This document shows, in pieces, positions 1 to 7,078 of a stretch of 12,297 nucleotides of DNA. The notes beneath the pieces were generated by a model. The model did not search any database. It had not been told where the DNA came from and worked only from the letters and a program-made list of their open reading frames with translations. Within the stretch, counting starts at the first letter, position 1, and every line of letters begins with the position of its first letter. Source of the stretch: Deinococcus sp. GTDB lineage: Bacteria > Deinococcota > Deinococci > Deinococcales > Deinococcaceae. The stretch is taken from assembly GCA_025351205.1 (NCBI GenBank), contig JANXWI010000511.1, positions 1-12,297 on the forward strand, read 5' to 3'. Both the position numbers and the translations under genes were made by a program.

Positions 1-1437
1 AAGGTCAGTTTCGCCGACGTGGCCGGAGCAGACGAGGCGAAGGCCGACCTGGTCGAAGTCGTGGACTTCCTCAAGCACCCGGAGCGCTATCACACCCTGG
101 GCGCCCGCATCCCCCACGGCATCCTGCTGGTCGGCCCCCCCGGCAGCGGCAAGACCCTGCTGGCCAGAGCGGTGGCCGGTGAAGCCAAAGTCCCGTACTT
201 CAGCATCTCCGGCAGCGATTTCGTGGAGATGTTCGTGGGTGTCGGTGCGGCCCGCGTGCGCGATCTGTTCGAGCAGGCCAAGAAGCAGGCGCCGTGCATC
301 GTGTTCATCGACGAGATCGACGCGGTGGGCCGCAAGCGCGGCTCGGGCATGAACGGCGGCAACGACGAGCGCGAACAGACGCTCAATCAGCTGCTGGTGG
401 AGATGGACGGCTTCCAGAGCCAGCACGACATCATCATCCTGGCGGCTACCAACCGGCCCGACGTGCTGGACGCAGCGCTGCTGCGTCCGGGACGCTTTGA
501 CCGGCAGGTGGTGGTGGACGCGCCCGACGTGCGGGGCCGCGAGACGATCCTCAAGATTCACGCCCGCAAGAAGCCGCTGGACCCAGGCGTGGACCTGAGC
601 ATGGTGGCGCGTCAGACGCCGGGCATGGTGGGCGCGGACCTGGAGAACCTGCTGAACGAGGCCGCACTCCTGGCCGCCAAGGGCGGGCACAAGCGCATCA
701 CCAGCCGGGACGTGGACGAGGCCCGTGACCGGGTGCTGATGGGGCCGGAGCGGCGCAGCATGGTGATCAACGACGCCGACCGGCGCGTGACCGCCTACCA
801 CGAGGTCGGGCACGCCCTGGTGGCGCAGCTGCTGCCCACCGCAGACCGCATCCACAAGCTGACGGTGGTGCCGCGTGGCCGGGCACTGGGAGCCGCCATG
901 TACACCCCCGGCGACCAGATGCACATGACCCGTGAGGCGCTGCTGGAACGAATCTGTGTCGCGCTGGCCGGACAGGCCGCCGAGGAGGTGGCGCTGGGCG
1001 TCATCAGCACCGGGGCGCAGAACGACTTTCAGCAGTCCACCAACATCGCCAGGCGCATGATCACCGAGTGGGGCATGAGCAGCCTGGGCAACCTGGCGCT
1101 GTCGAGCGAGCAGGGCGGGTACCTGGGCCTGAGCGCCGAGTACGGCCAGTACAGCGAACACACCTCTGTGCGCATCGACGAGGAACTGCACGGCCTGCTG
1201 AACGCCCAGTACGAGCGGGCCAAGGGGCTGCTTCAAGAACACCTGCACGTCATGCACCGCCTTGTCGATGCTCTGGTGTTGCACGAGACGCTCTCGCTGG
1301 AACAGTTCGAGACTGTGGTGGCGGGCGGAGTCCTGCCTGCCCCGGCGACTTCGTCGGTGGTCTCTCTGGGCAAGGAAGGCGACACTCCTGGCCGCGACGC
1401 CCCTGGCATGGGCACCCTGAAACCCGGCGGGGCCTGA
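1..1437 (+). CDS. ftsH: ATP-dependent zinc metalloprotease FtsH, 5' end missing
   Basis: This is the C-terminal 478 residues of a membrane-bound AAA+ protease that extracts and degrades membrane and short-lived cytosolic proteins. The reading frame is open from base 1, so the N-terminal membrane helices and the start lie outside the window; the GTG at 19 is an internal codon. The AAA module shows Walker A GPPGSGKT (133-156), Walker B IVFIDEID (about 298-321) and the second region of homology ATNRPDVLD with LRPGRFDR (about 445-507). The protease domain has the zinc motif HEVGH (799-813), and the Asp of QNDFQQ near 1024 is the likely third zinc ligand. The tail after about residue 440 is low-complexity and Gly/Pro-rich, as is common in FtsH. 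All catalytic residues visible in this part are intact. The next gene has its own promoter, so no operon link is evident. Confidence 0.97.
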   Translation, partial: KVSFADVAGADEAKADLVEVVDFLKHPERYHTLGARIPHGILLVGPPGSGKTLLARAVAGEAKVPYFSISGSDFVEMFVGVGAARVRDLFEQAKKQAPCIVFIDEIDAVGRKRGSGMNGGNDEREQTLNQLLVEMDGFQSQHDIIILAATNRPDVLDAALLRPGRFDRQVVVDAPDVRGRETILKIHARKKPLDPGVDLSMVARQTPGMVGADLENLLNEAALLAAKGGHKRITSRDVDEARDRVLMGPERRSMVINDADRRVTAYHEVGHALVAQLLPTADRIHKLTVVPRGRALGAAMYTPGDQMHMTREALLERICVALAGQAAEEVALGVISTGAQNDFQQSTNIARRMITEWGMSSLGNLALSSEQGGYLGLSAEYGQYSEHTSVRIDEELHGLLNAQYERAKGLLQEHLHVMHRLVDALVLHETLSLEQFETVVAGGVLPAPATSSVVSLGKEGDTPGRDAPGMGTLKPGGA

Positions 1438-1480
1438 GCTTCGGGTGGGGCTGATGGACGCCGGTTTACCAGAACTCCGC

Positions 1481-1486
1481 TAGACT
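1481..1486 (+). promoter_or_regulatory. -10 box of a leaderless promoter
   Basis: TAGACT ends 7 nt before the ATG at 1494, so transcription should begin at or next to the start codon. No SD sequence precedes the ATG. No clear -35 box is visible. Two other genes in this window have a TANNNT hexamer at exactly the same distance. Confidence 0.7.
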
Positions 1487-1493
1487 CCGGGCC

Positions 1494-2111
1494 ATGTACA
1501 CGCTTCCAGAGGCCGTCGGCCTGCCGGATCGTCTGGTCGGCGCTGAGGTCCGGCAGCTCGGCCAGCACGGCGACCTCGTTCCAGCCGCCTTCGTGATCCC
1601 GCCCGGCTTCGAGGAAGGGTTCTACCGCCACAACAACCTGCCGTTTCAGCTGTCGGCGGTGTTCGCGCCCATCCGTCCGCAGCGCATAGACGAGGACGCG
1701 CTGGAGCCGTTGTGCCTGCGGGCCACCGCGCTGATTCTCGGATCGGCCCTGCTCGACGATCAGGTGCAGCAGTTTTACCGCGCGCTGCACAATGCCGGTC
1801 TGGAAAGCGGAGCGGTGCATCTGCGCAGGCCGGGCGCACTGGCCATTCCTGGTCAGTCCGCGCAACTGGAGACCGCCCACGCCAGAGCGCCGGGCACCGA
1901 GGCGCTGCACGCGCTCAAGCGGCTGTGGGCCTCGGACTGGCAGTTCGGGGCGGTGCTCGCCCGGCTGGACACGGCAGGAGGCGTGGCGCTGGAAGCCCGC
2001 CCGGTGCTGGTGCTGCGCGGTGAGGCGGGTCAGCCCGACGCCCGGACGGCAGACAGACTGAAGGTGAAGGGGGCCTGGGTCAATGCTCACGGTCTGGTCG
2101 GCCTGGAGTGA
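1494..2111 (+). CDS. Conserved-looking hypothetical protein, soluble
   Basis: I do not recognise the family of this 205-residue protein. It has no signal peptide or membrane segment and looks like a compact mixed alpha/beta cytosolic protein. Visible features are an N-terminal PPGFEEGFYRHNNLPFQL stretch (about 36-53), a helical segment with SALLDDQVQQFYRALHNAGL (about 84-103), and a C-terminal beta-like run ARPVLVLRGE (about 168-177). The ATG at 1494 is chosen because a -10 box sits 7 nt upstream, which fits a leaderless mRNA. It lies 56 nt after ftsH on the same strand but appears to be transcribed separately. Codon usage is GC-rich like its neighbours, so it is very probably a real gene. 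No function can be assigned from the sequence. Confidence 0.85.
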   Translation: MYTLPEAVGLPDRLVGAEVRQLGQHGDLVPAAFVIPPGFEEGFYRHNNLPFQLSAVFAPIRPQRIDEDALEPLCLRATALILGSALLDDQVQQFYRALHNAGLESGAVHLRRPGALAIPGQSAQLETAHARAPGTEALHALKRLWASDWQFGAVLARLDTAGGVALEARPVLVLRGEAGQPDARTADRLKVKGAWVNAHGLVGLE

Positions 2112-2147
2112 TGGCCCGCCGTCACGTTTTTGGGCCGGGGCGGACCC

Positions 2148-2153
2148 TACAGT
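2148..2153 (+). promoter_or_regulatory. -10 box of a leaderless promoter, supports GTG start of the MFS gene
   Basis: TACAGT is followed by exactly 7 nt and then the in-frame GTG at 2161. The geometry matches the promoters at 1481 and 3539. It argues against the ATG at 2083, which lies inside the preceding gene. No convincing -35 box is visible. Confidence 0.65.
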
Positions 2154-2160
2154 AAAGGCC

Positions 2161-3450
2161 GTGCCGCGTTCTCCCGATCTTCAGCCCGCCTCAGTCCGGC
2201 CTGACGATGTGAGCGCCGCGCCGTCTGAGCCTGAACGGACCAGAGGGGTCCATACCGGACCTCGACTGCCCGGACCTGAAGTGTCTGCGCCCTCACCGCC
2301 GGGGTCTGTCCTGATGCTGGCGGCGCTGGGAGCGCTGGTGTTTCTGAACGTCTACGCGCCGCAGTCGTTGTTGCCGCTGCTGGCCCACGACCTGAAGGTC
2401 ACGCCCGTCGCGGCGGGCAGCGTGGTGGGCGCGACCACGCTCGCCATCGCCCTGGTCTCGCCGCTCAGCGGCCTGCTGGCCGACGCGCTGGGACGAAAGC
2501 GGGTGATCGTGGCGGCCTTCGTGCTGCTGGTGCTGCCCGCCCTGCTGGCGACGCAGGCAGGCACGCTGGCGCAGCTGAATGTGGCGCGCTTCCTCCAGGG
2601 CCTGATCATTCCGCTCGTCATGGTGACCTGCACCGCCTACGCCGCCGAGGAGTACCGGGGCGCCGGAAGAGGCCGCGCCATCACCGCCTACGTGACCGGC
2701 ACCGTGCTGGGCGGCTTCGGGGGCCGATTTCTGAGCGGGCTGCTGGTCGAGTCCGGTGGCAACGACTGGCGACTGGCCTTCTGGCTGCTCGTGTTCAGCA
2801 ACCTGCTGGGGGCGCTGCTGGCCGGGGCGCTGCTCAGGTCGGCCCGCCATTTCATTCCGGCCCGTGACCTGAAGACCGTGGGCCGCGACTTCGCGCTGCA
2901 TCTGCACAACCGCGCCCTGCTGGGTACGTTGCTGGTCGGCTTCGTACTGCTGTTCACGCTGGTGTCGGCCTTCACCTACGTGGTGCTGTATCTGGCCGCG
3001 CCGCCCTACCGCCTGGGAAGCGCGGCGCTGGGCAGTGTGTTTGCGGTGTACCTGCTGGGCGTACTCGTCACGCCGCTGGCGTCGCGCATCATGGGCCGGT
3101 ACGGGGTGCCGCGCACCTTCGGTACCGGGGTGGCCTTCTCGCTGCTGGGTCTGGGCCTGACTCTGCTCGCCCCACTGTCCCTGATCGTGCTGGGGCTGGC
3201 ACTGGCGTCATGTGGCGTGTTCATCGGGCAGGCGGCGGCCCTGAGTGCGGTGCAGGCCAGCGTCGAGCGTGCCCGCAGCCTGGCGGCGGGGCTGTACAGC
3301 ATGGCCTACTACGCGGGCGGCGCGGCGGCCACCGTGCTGGGCGGCCTGGCCTACACCCATGCCGGATGGCCGGGGGCCGCACTGTGCAGCGCCGTTGCCC
3401 TGCTGCTGGCTCTGGCGGTCGGGCTGCGAACCTGGAAGGGGAGCGTGTAG
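2161..3450 (+). CDS. MFS transporter, probable drug or metabolite exporter (YnfM/AraJ-like)
   Basis: This is a 429-residue inner-membrane protein of the major facilitator superfamily, predicted to move a small solute by proton antiport. From about residue 50 it is a series of hydrophobic helices consistent with 12 membrane spans. The loop GLLADALGRKRV (104-115) matches the MFS motif A between helices 2 and 3. A loop near residues 235-250 with charged RSARHFIPARDLK separates the two halves. The sequence NVYAPQSLLPLLAHDL resembles the first helix and loop of YnfM-type exporters. The GTG at 2161 is preferred because of the -10 box 7 nt upstream; the frame stays open to an ATG at 2083, but that start overlaps the preceding gene. 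With the GTG start, the first 50 residues are hydrophilic and rich in Pro, Ser and Glu. An ATG at 2313 (MLAALG) would omit this tail. The substrate cannot be inferred. Confidence 0.9.
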   Translation: MPRSPDLQPASVRPDDVSAAPSEPERTRGVHTGPRLPGPEVSAPSPPGSVLMLAALGALVFLNVYAPQSLLPLLAHDLKVTPVAAGSVVGATTLAIALVSPLSGLLADALGRKRVIVAAFVLLVLPALLATQAGTLAQLNVARFLQGLIIPLVMVTCTAYAAEEYRGAGRGRAITAYVTGTVLGGFGGRFLSGLLVESGGNDWRLAFWLLVFSNLLGALLAGALLRSARHFIPARDLKTVGRDFALHLHNRALLGTLLVGFVLLFTLVSAFTYVVLYLAAPPYRLGSAALGSVFAVYLLGVLVTPLASRIMGRYGVPRTFGTGVAFSLLGLGLTLLAPLSLIVLGLALASCGVFIGQAAALSAVQASVERARSLAAGLYSMAYYAGGAAATVLGGLAYTHAGWPGAALCSAVALLLALAVGLRTWKGSV

Positions 3451-3461
3451 CCCGTGGCGCG

Positions 3462-3480
3462 TGGCCTGTGGGGAAGGCCA
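3462..3480 (+). terminator. Hairpin after the MFS gene, possible weak terminator
   Basis: TGGCCT and AGGCCA form a 6-bp stem with a 7-nt loop, starting 12 nt after the MFS stop codon. No U-run follows (GACTTCC), so intrinsic termination would be weak at best. Confidence 0.25.
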
Positions 3481-3538
3481 GACTTCCGAGACTGACCCCG
3501 GACTCCTGGTTTGCCCCACACGCTTCAGGCCACGCGCT

Positions 3539-3544
3539 TATACT
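3539..3544 (+). promoter_or_regulatory. -10 box (TATACT) of a leaderless promoter
   Basis: TATACT is a near-consensus -10 box. It is followed by exactly 7 nt and the GTG at 3552, with no SD sequence. This is the best evidence for where the small membrane-protein gene begins. A TTGCCC at 3511 is too far away (22 nt) to be a standard -35 box. Confidence 0.7.
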
Positions 3545-3551
3545 GCGCCCT

Positions 3552-3926
3552 GTGTCGTCTGCCCCGCTGAGAACCGTGTTTGTCGTCAATGCGCTGCTGT
3601 TTCTGCCCGCTGGCCTGCTCGTCTACTTTCTGCCGCTGGCCTCGCTCGGGGTCAGCCCGCTGTGGCTGGCGCGGGTGGCCGGGGCCATGCTGGTGGCCTG
3701 GGCACTGGCGCTGGCGGCAGGCGCGGCGCGGCCCACCGTCCAGGCGGTCGTTCAGCTGGTGGTGGGCAACCTGCTGATCACGGCCACGCTCGTTCCGGCG
3801 GCCCTGCGGGGCGGGCTGCCGGGGCAACTGCGTTCCCTGCTGCTGGCCATCAGCGCCGCTCTGTTCGTGCTGGCCCTGCTGGCGCTGCTGTTGCCCCGCG
3901 AACGGGTGGAGGCGGGCCGTGGCTGA
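3552..3926 (+). CDS. Small four-helix integral membrane protein, unknown function
   Basis: This 124-residue protein is almost entirely hydrophobic. Likely membrane segments are at residues 8-29, 37-57, 62-84 and 93-114, with short charged links (GAARPT, LRGGLPGQLR) and a charged tail PRERVEAGRG. I cannot place it in a named family; the pattern resembles small uncharacterised membrane proteins of four helices. The start is GTG 3552, preceded by TATACT 7 nt upstream, which fits a leaderless message. Its frame continues open upstream across the end of the MFS gene, but that part is a shadow of the MFS frame. The stop lies 35 nt before the ATG of the pseudouridine synthase gene, and a short tandem repeat fills the junction, so the two may be co-transcribed. 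Confidence 0.8.
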   Translation: MSSAPLRTVFVVNALLFLPAGLLVYFLPLASLGVSPLWLARVAGAMLVAWALALAAGAARPTVQAVVQLVVGNLLITATLVPAALRGGLPGQLRSLLLAISAALFVLALLALLLPRERVEAGRG

Positions 3927-3964
3927 CCGTGACTGGGTTGACCGTGACTGGGCTGACCATCATG
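3924..3964 (+). repeat. 15-nt tandem repeat across a gene junction
   Basis: The unit TGACCGTGACTGGG plus T or C occurs twice (3924-3938, 3939-3953), followed by a partial degenerate copy TGACCATC. The first unit supplies the stop codon of the membrane-protein gene, and the last runs into the ATG of the pseudouridine synthase gene. Each full copy contains a GTG (3929, 3944) in frame with that gene, so there are three candidate starts. Confidence 0.85.
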
Positions 3965-4714
3965 GCTGAACGCCTCCAGAAGTATCTGGCCCGCAGCGGC
4001 GTGGCCTCGCGCCGGGCCGCCGAAGACCTGATCTCGGCGGGCCGGGTGAGCGTCAACGGTCAGGTCGCCACGCTCGGCGGGAGCGTCGAGGAGAGCGACG
4101 TGGTCAGGCTCGACGGTACTCTGGTGGGTGGGCACGTGCAGCACGTCACCTACATGCTCTACAAGCGCCGGGGCGACCTGAGCACCGCCCAGGACGAGCG
4201 GGGCCGCCCGACGGTGTTAGACGGCTTCCGGGACGTGCCGGGGCTGCATCCGGTGGGCCGTCTGGACCGCGACTCGGAGGGGCTGCTGCTGCTCACCACC
4301 GACGGCGACCTGACGCTCAACCTGACCCACCCACGCTACGGCCACGAGAAGGTCTACCGCGCCTGGATCGGCGGCGGGCTGGCGAGCGACGAGACGCTCG
4401 ACGACCTCGAAGACGGCATCGACCTCGAAGACGGCAAGACCTCCCCGGCGCAGCTGCACCGGGCCGGGCTGGGGCTGTACGTCACGCTTACCGAGGGACG
4501 AAACCGGCAGGTGCGCCGGATGCTCGAAGCCGTGGGGCATCCGGTGACGCGGCTGGTGCGGGTTCGGGTGGGCGGGCTGTGGCTGGAAGACCTGAAACCG
4601 GGCGAATCGCGCCAGCTGGACGAACGCGATCTGCACGACCTGCTCAACCCTGGTCTGGTGCCGCAGAACGTCTGGGCGCGCCGGGCCGAACTGACGCGGG
4701 AACGCTGGGGCTGA
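3962..4714 (+). CDS. rRNA pseudouridine synthase, RsuA/RluB/RluE/RluF family
   Basis: This 250-residue enzyme isomerises one uridine to pseudouridine in ribosomal RNA. An N-terminal S4 RNA-binding domain (about 1-48: LQKYLARSGVASRRAAEDLI, then GRVSVNG) is joined to the catalytic domain. The catalytic Asp is D102 in VGRLDRDSEGLLLLTTDGDL, a hallmark of this family. Further family motifs are HEKVYRAWI and EGRNRQVRRMLEAVGHPVTRLVRVRVGG near the C terminus. Length and layout fit RluB, which in characterised bacteria modifies 23S rRNA, but RsuA and RluB cannot be separated safely by eye. The ATG at 3962 is preferred because the S4 domain begins there. GTG codons at 3929 and 3944 are in frame but would add only repeat-derived VTGLT residues. 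No SD sequence is evident, so translation may be coupled to the gene 35 nt upstream. Confidence 0.93.
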   Translation: MAERLQKYLARSGVASRRAAEDLISAGRVSVNGQVATLGGSVEESDVVRLDGTLVGGHVQHVTYMLYKRRGDLSTAQDERGRPTVLDGFRDVPGLHPVGRLDRDSEGLLLLTTDGDLTLNLTHPRYGHEKVYRAWIGGGLASDETLDDLEDGIDLEDGKTSPAQLHRAGLGLYVTLTEGRNRQVRRMLEAVGHPVTRLVRVRVGGLWLEDLKPGESRQLDERDLHDLLNPGLVPQNVWARRAELTRERWG

Positions 4715-4758
4715 AGTGTGTATGGCACGCCGGCTGCAAATGGTACGCTGACTGCGAA

Positions 4759-4812
4759 GGGAGGTGATGTCAGATATGAACGACGAGAGAGCCGCAAAGC
4801 TGACGTCCCTCC
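4759..4812 (+). promoter_or_regulatory. Leader hairpin enclosing a strong SD and a 16-codon ORF
   Basis: GGAGG-T-GATGTCAG (4760-4773) pairs with CTGACGTCCCTCC (4800-4812). The stem has 13 bp, counting one G-U pair at 4768/4805, with U4765 bulged and a 26-nt loop. The 5' arm contains GGAGGTGA, nearly a perfect complement of the 16S rRNA 3' end, and the loop holds an ATG at 4776. The stem would hide this SD. The CCTCC of the 3' arm could alternatively pair with a second GGAGG at 4839-4843. A second hairpin follows at 4843-4864 (GCCGGA/TCCGGC). A possible -10 box, TACGCT, lies at 4744-4749. The regulatory role is inferred. Confidence 0.5.
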
Positions 4813-4826
4813 GTGCTAGAACCTGA
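4776..4826 (+). CDS. Possible 16-residue leader peptide
   Basis: The ORF reads MNDERAAKLTSLRART and begins 8 nt after GGAGGTGA, the strongest SD in the window. It ends 76 nt before the nucleotidyltransferase start. The peptide has no recognisable motif or codon run. Its start and much of its coding sequence lie within or beside the hairpin at 4759-4812. It may be a real leader peptide controlling the next gene, or simply an ORF that follows a structural element by chance. Confidence 0.35.
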   Translation: MNDERAAKLTSLRART

Positions 4827-4902
4827 ATACAGCGCACAGGAGGCCGGATCACGCGCCTTCCGGCTGAGGGCCGCTGCCCCGCCGCGCACTTCAGGAGTTT
4901 CC

Positions 4903-5709
4903 ATGCTCGACGCCGCCGTTGTAACTGAGGCGCTGGTTCATCACGTTCGTCAACATCCCCATCTGAAGGGCTGCTGGCTTAAAGGTAGTCAGGCGCGCGG
5001 GGACGCAGACCGCCACTCCGACATTGATCTGCACCTCTGGCTGGAACCTAAACACGCCGACGCCTTCCGCCTGAAACTCCCCGGCTGGCTGGAGGAACTG
5101 TATCCGGTGGTTCGCTTTCATCTTCTTCACGGCGGCGGAATGGTCGGCGTCATCCTCCATACCGGCCCAGACCAGCTTCAGAGCCTCCACCTGTTCATCG
5201 AGACTGACGAGACTTATACGCTCACCGAAGGTTCCGAGCGCCTGCTCTGGGACCGGGACGGCGTGGTGACGACGCTTGTACCCCGGCCTATGTTGCGAGA
5301 GGAGTTGGGACGCGAGCTGGACGTGGCCGCACGTTATTTCTGGAGCCTCTTCCTGGACCTGCCCGGCATCGAGCGCGGCGAGGTCATCCCGGCGGTGGCG
5401 CGGCTCAGCCACCTGGCCGGGCAGCTGGTGATCGTCTGCGGACTGGGCCGTGGAAAGCCCAGGCGGGTCGGCGAGAACCGTGGCAACGAGCTGCTGTCTG
5501 ACACGGAACGGGGCGAGATCGAGACTGCTCTGGCGCTGAAAAACACAGACCCCATGACCATTGTGCGGGCACACCTCCAACTCGGCGCACTGATGAGCAT
5601 AAAGGGACGTGCCGCTGCCCTGACTCTTGGGGCCGATTACCCGGAAACGCTGGAAAAACTGGTTATGGCGCACGTTCTGCGGGAGCTGGAGCGACAGCAA
5701 CTCACCTGA
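4903..5709 (+). CDS. Nucleotidyltransferase-fold protein, possibly antibiotic-modifying type
   Basis: This 268-residue protein has an N-terminal DNA polymerase beta-like nucleotidyltransferase domain followed by a helical C-terminal half. The signature is GSQARGDADRHSDIDL (28-43): a GS pair, then the two metal-binding Asp residues D40 and D42. A third acidic residue may be E100 or D102 in LFIETDET. The length and the NTase-plus-helical layout resemble lincosamide and aminoglycoside nucleotidyltransferases, which inactivate drugs by adding AMP. They do not fit the much shorter MntA-type antitoxins. The family link is by architecture only, so the substrate is unknown. The ATG at 4903 has an AGGAG 5 nt upstream, unlike the leaderless genes before it. 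The frame extends upstream to 4813, but that part overlaps the structured leader. The rnpB promoter begins 18 nt after the stop codon. Confidence 0.88.
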   Translation: MLDAAVVTEALVHHVRQHPHLKGCWLKGSQARGDADRHSDIDLHLWLEPKHADAFRLKLPGWLEELYPVVRFHLLHGGGMVGVILHTGPDQLQSLHLFIETDETYTLTEGSERLLWDRDGVVTTLVPRPMLREELGRELDVAARYFWSLFLDLPGIERGEVIPAVARLSHLAGQLVIVCGLGRGKPRRVGENRGNELLSDTERGEIETALALKNTDPMTIVRAHLQLGALMSIKGRAAALTLGADYPETLEKLVMAHVLRELERQQLT

Positions 5710-5727
5710 GCCTGTCTGAATCCAGCC

Positions 5728-5736
5728 TGCTATACT
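5728..5736 (+). promoter_or_regulatory. rnpB promoter, extended -10
   Basis: TGCTATACT is an extended -10 element (TGn plus TATACT). It ends 7 nt before the expected 5' end of the RNase P RNA, the right distance for a start at about 5744. No clear -35 box is seen, consistent with an extended -10 promoter. Confidence 0.75.
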
Positions 5737-5743
5737 CCCAGGC

Positions 5744-6180
<437 letters not shown>

Positions 6181-6190
6181 ACCAGCATGG

Positions 6191-6230
6191 CGCGGCCCTT
6201 CTGGCAACAGTCGGGGCCGCGTTCTTATTT
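6191..6230 (+). terminator. Intrinsic terminator of rnpB
   Basis: CGCGGCCC (6191-6198) pairs perfectly with GGGCCGCG (6214-6221). An inner CTG-GCAA-CAG mini-hairpin lies in the loop, and TTCTTATTT follows. It begins 10 nt after the end of helix P1. Confidence 0.9.
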
Positions 6231-6489
6231 CGATTCAGTGTTCACATCAAATTGAGCTGAATTTCAGAGATTCAGGCGGATGGAGTAGGTAAAAGCGATC
6301 AACCACGCCGCTTCGGTCAAAAAGACGAGAAAGTGACGCTCCCGCGTTCTCTGTCATCAGGGAGAAAACATACCGGAGGGCCTGGGCAGATGCTGAAATA
6401 GACTTTGCAGAGCAAAAAAGTACGGTCTTCTTCTGATTCGCTGTGTTCGGAAGTGCAGAACTGTCCGAATGATCGGTCTGCTTTCTCGG
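6231..6489. other. Intergenic region between rnpB and the convergent DUF423 gene
   Basis: This 259-nt stretch is less GC-rich than its surroundings and holds no convincing gene on either strand. It contains an A-run (6415-6420), a short repeat pair TTCTC/GAGAA near 6344-6364, and the hairpin listed at 6445-6470. It separates two convergent transcription units. Confidence 0.6.
6445..6470 (-). terminator. Hairpin after the DUF423 gene, possible terminator
   Basis: TTCGGAAGT and ACT-G-TCCGAA form a 9-bp stem with one bulged base and a 5-nt loop (6446-6469). It lies about 20 nt after the minus-strand DUF423 stop codon. The nearest U-run on that strand (AAAAAA on plus, 6415-6420) is about 25 nt further on, so this is not a canonical terminator. 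Confidence 0.3.
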
Positions 6490-6927
6490 TCACACTCTGC
6501 CGCGCCAGGCGTCCAGGGCTACCAGACCCCAGCCCAGCAGCATCAGCAGACCGCCCAGCGGCGTGACCGCGCCCAGCCAGCGCAATCCTGTCAGGCTCAA
6601 CAGGTACAGGCTGAGGCTGAACACCAGCGTTCCGGTGAGCAGCAGCAGGGGCGCGCGGCTCCCAAGGCCCTGATCCCCCCTTCCCTGATACCTCGGCCAC
6701 GTCGCCAGGGCCAGCAGTGCCAGCCCGTGATACGTCTGGTAGCGCACGCCCGTCTCGAACACCTCCAGCATGGCCGGAGTCAGGCTCGCCTTCAGGGCGT
6801 GAGCGCCGAAGGCCCCCAGCGCCACGCCTGTTCCGGTCAGCAGCGCGCCGGAAAGCCCCGCCATATTTCTGCCTGCCGTGGTCTGCTCTGGGATCTGAGC
6901 CGATTTCTCTGCCTGCCGGGTGGTCAT
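6490..6927 (-). CDS. DUF423 family membrane protein (YgdD/YwdK-like)
   Basis: This 145-residue protein belongs to a small, widespread family of integral membrane proteins of unknown function. The family signature is clear: LGAFGAHALK (37-46), FETGVRYQTYHGLALL (57-72) and the GAVTPLGGLLMLLGW segment (119-133). Four membrane segments are likely at about 23-43, 63-78, 94-112 and 118-138. The first 20 residues, MTTRQAEKSAQIPEQTTAGR, are hydrophilic and longer than usual for the family; an internal start at M22 (MAGLSG) would give the typical length. The ATG at 6927 is preferred because TAGACT lies 6 nt upstream on the minus strand, fitting a leaderless transcript. The gene is transcribed divergently from the mraZ cluster. 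Confidence 0.93.
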   Translation of the reverse strand: MTTRQAEKSAQIPEQTTAGRNMAGLSGALLTGTGVALGAFGAHALKASLTPAMLEVFETGVRYQTYHGLALLALATWPRYQGRGDQGLGSRAPLLLLTGTLVFSLSLYLLSLTGLRWLGAVTPLGGLLMLLGWGLVALDAWRGRV

Positions 6928-6933
6928 GGCCCA

Positions 6934-6939
6934 AGTCTA
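6934..6939 (-). promoter_or_regulatory. -10 box of the DUF423 leaderless promoter
   Basis: On the minus strand TAGACT is followed by TGGGCC and the ATG, a 6-nt spacing. The same hexamer precedes the gene at 1494. No SD sequence lies before this ATG. Confidence 0.65.
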
Positions 6940-7078
6940 TGTGGGTCCGGGTGGGAATGTGTCCCTCGCAGGCTGATCGTTCCCGAAAACCCCGCCCAGC
7001 ACGGCATTTTATGCTGTAATAGAGCCACCTCGACAACACATGTTCTCAGTTTCTGCTGGGCCTCCCCGTGAGTCTGGG

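Noticed and set aside
6317..7039. A 240-codon minus-strand ORF overlapping the DUF423 gene
   Set aside because: It reads the DUF423 gene in another frame and is Arg/Gly/Ala-rich without domains; DUF423 matches a known family.
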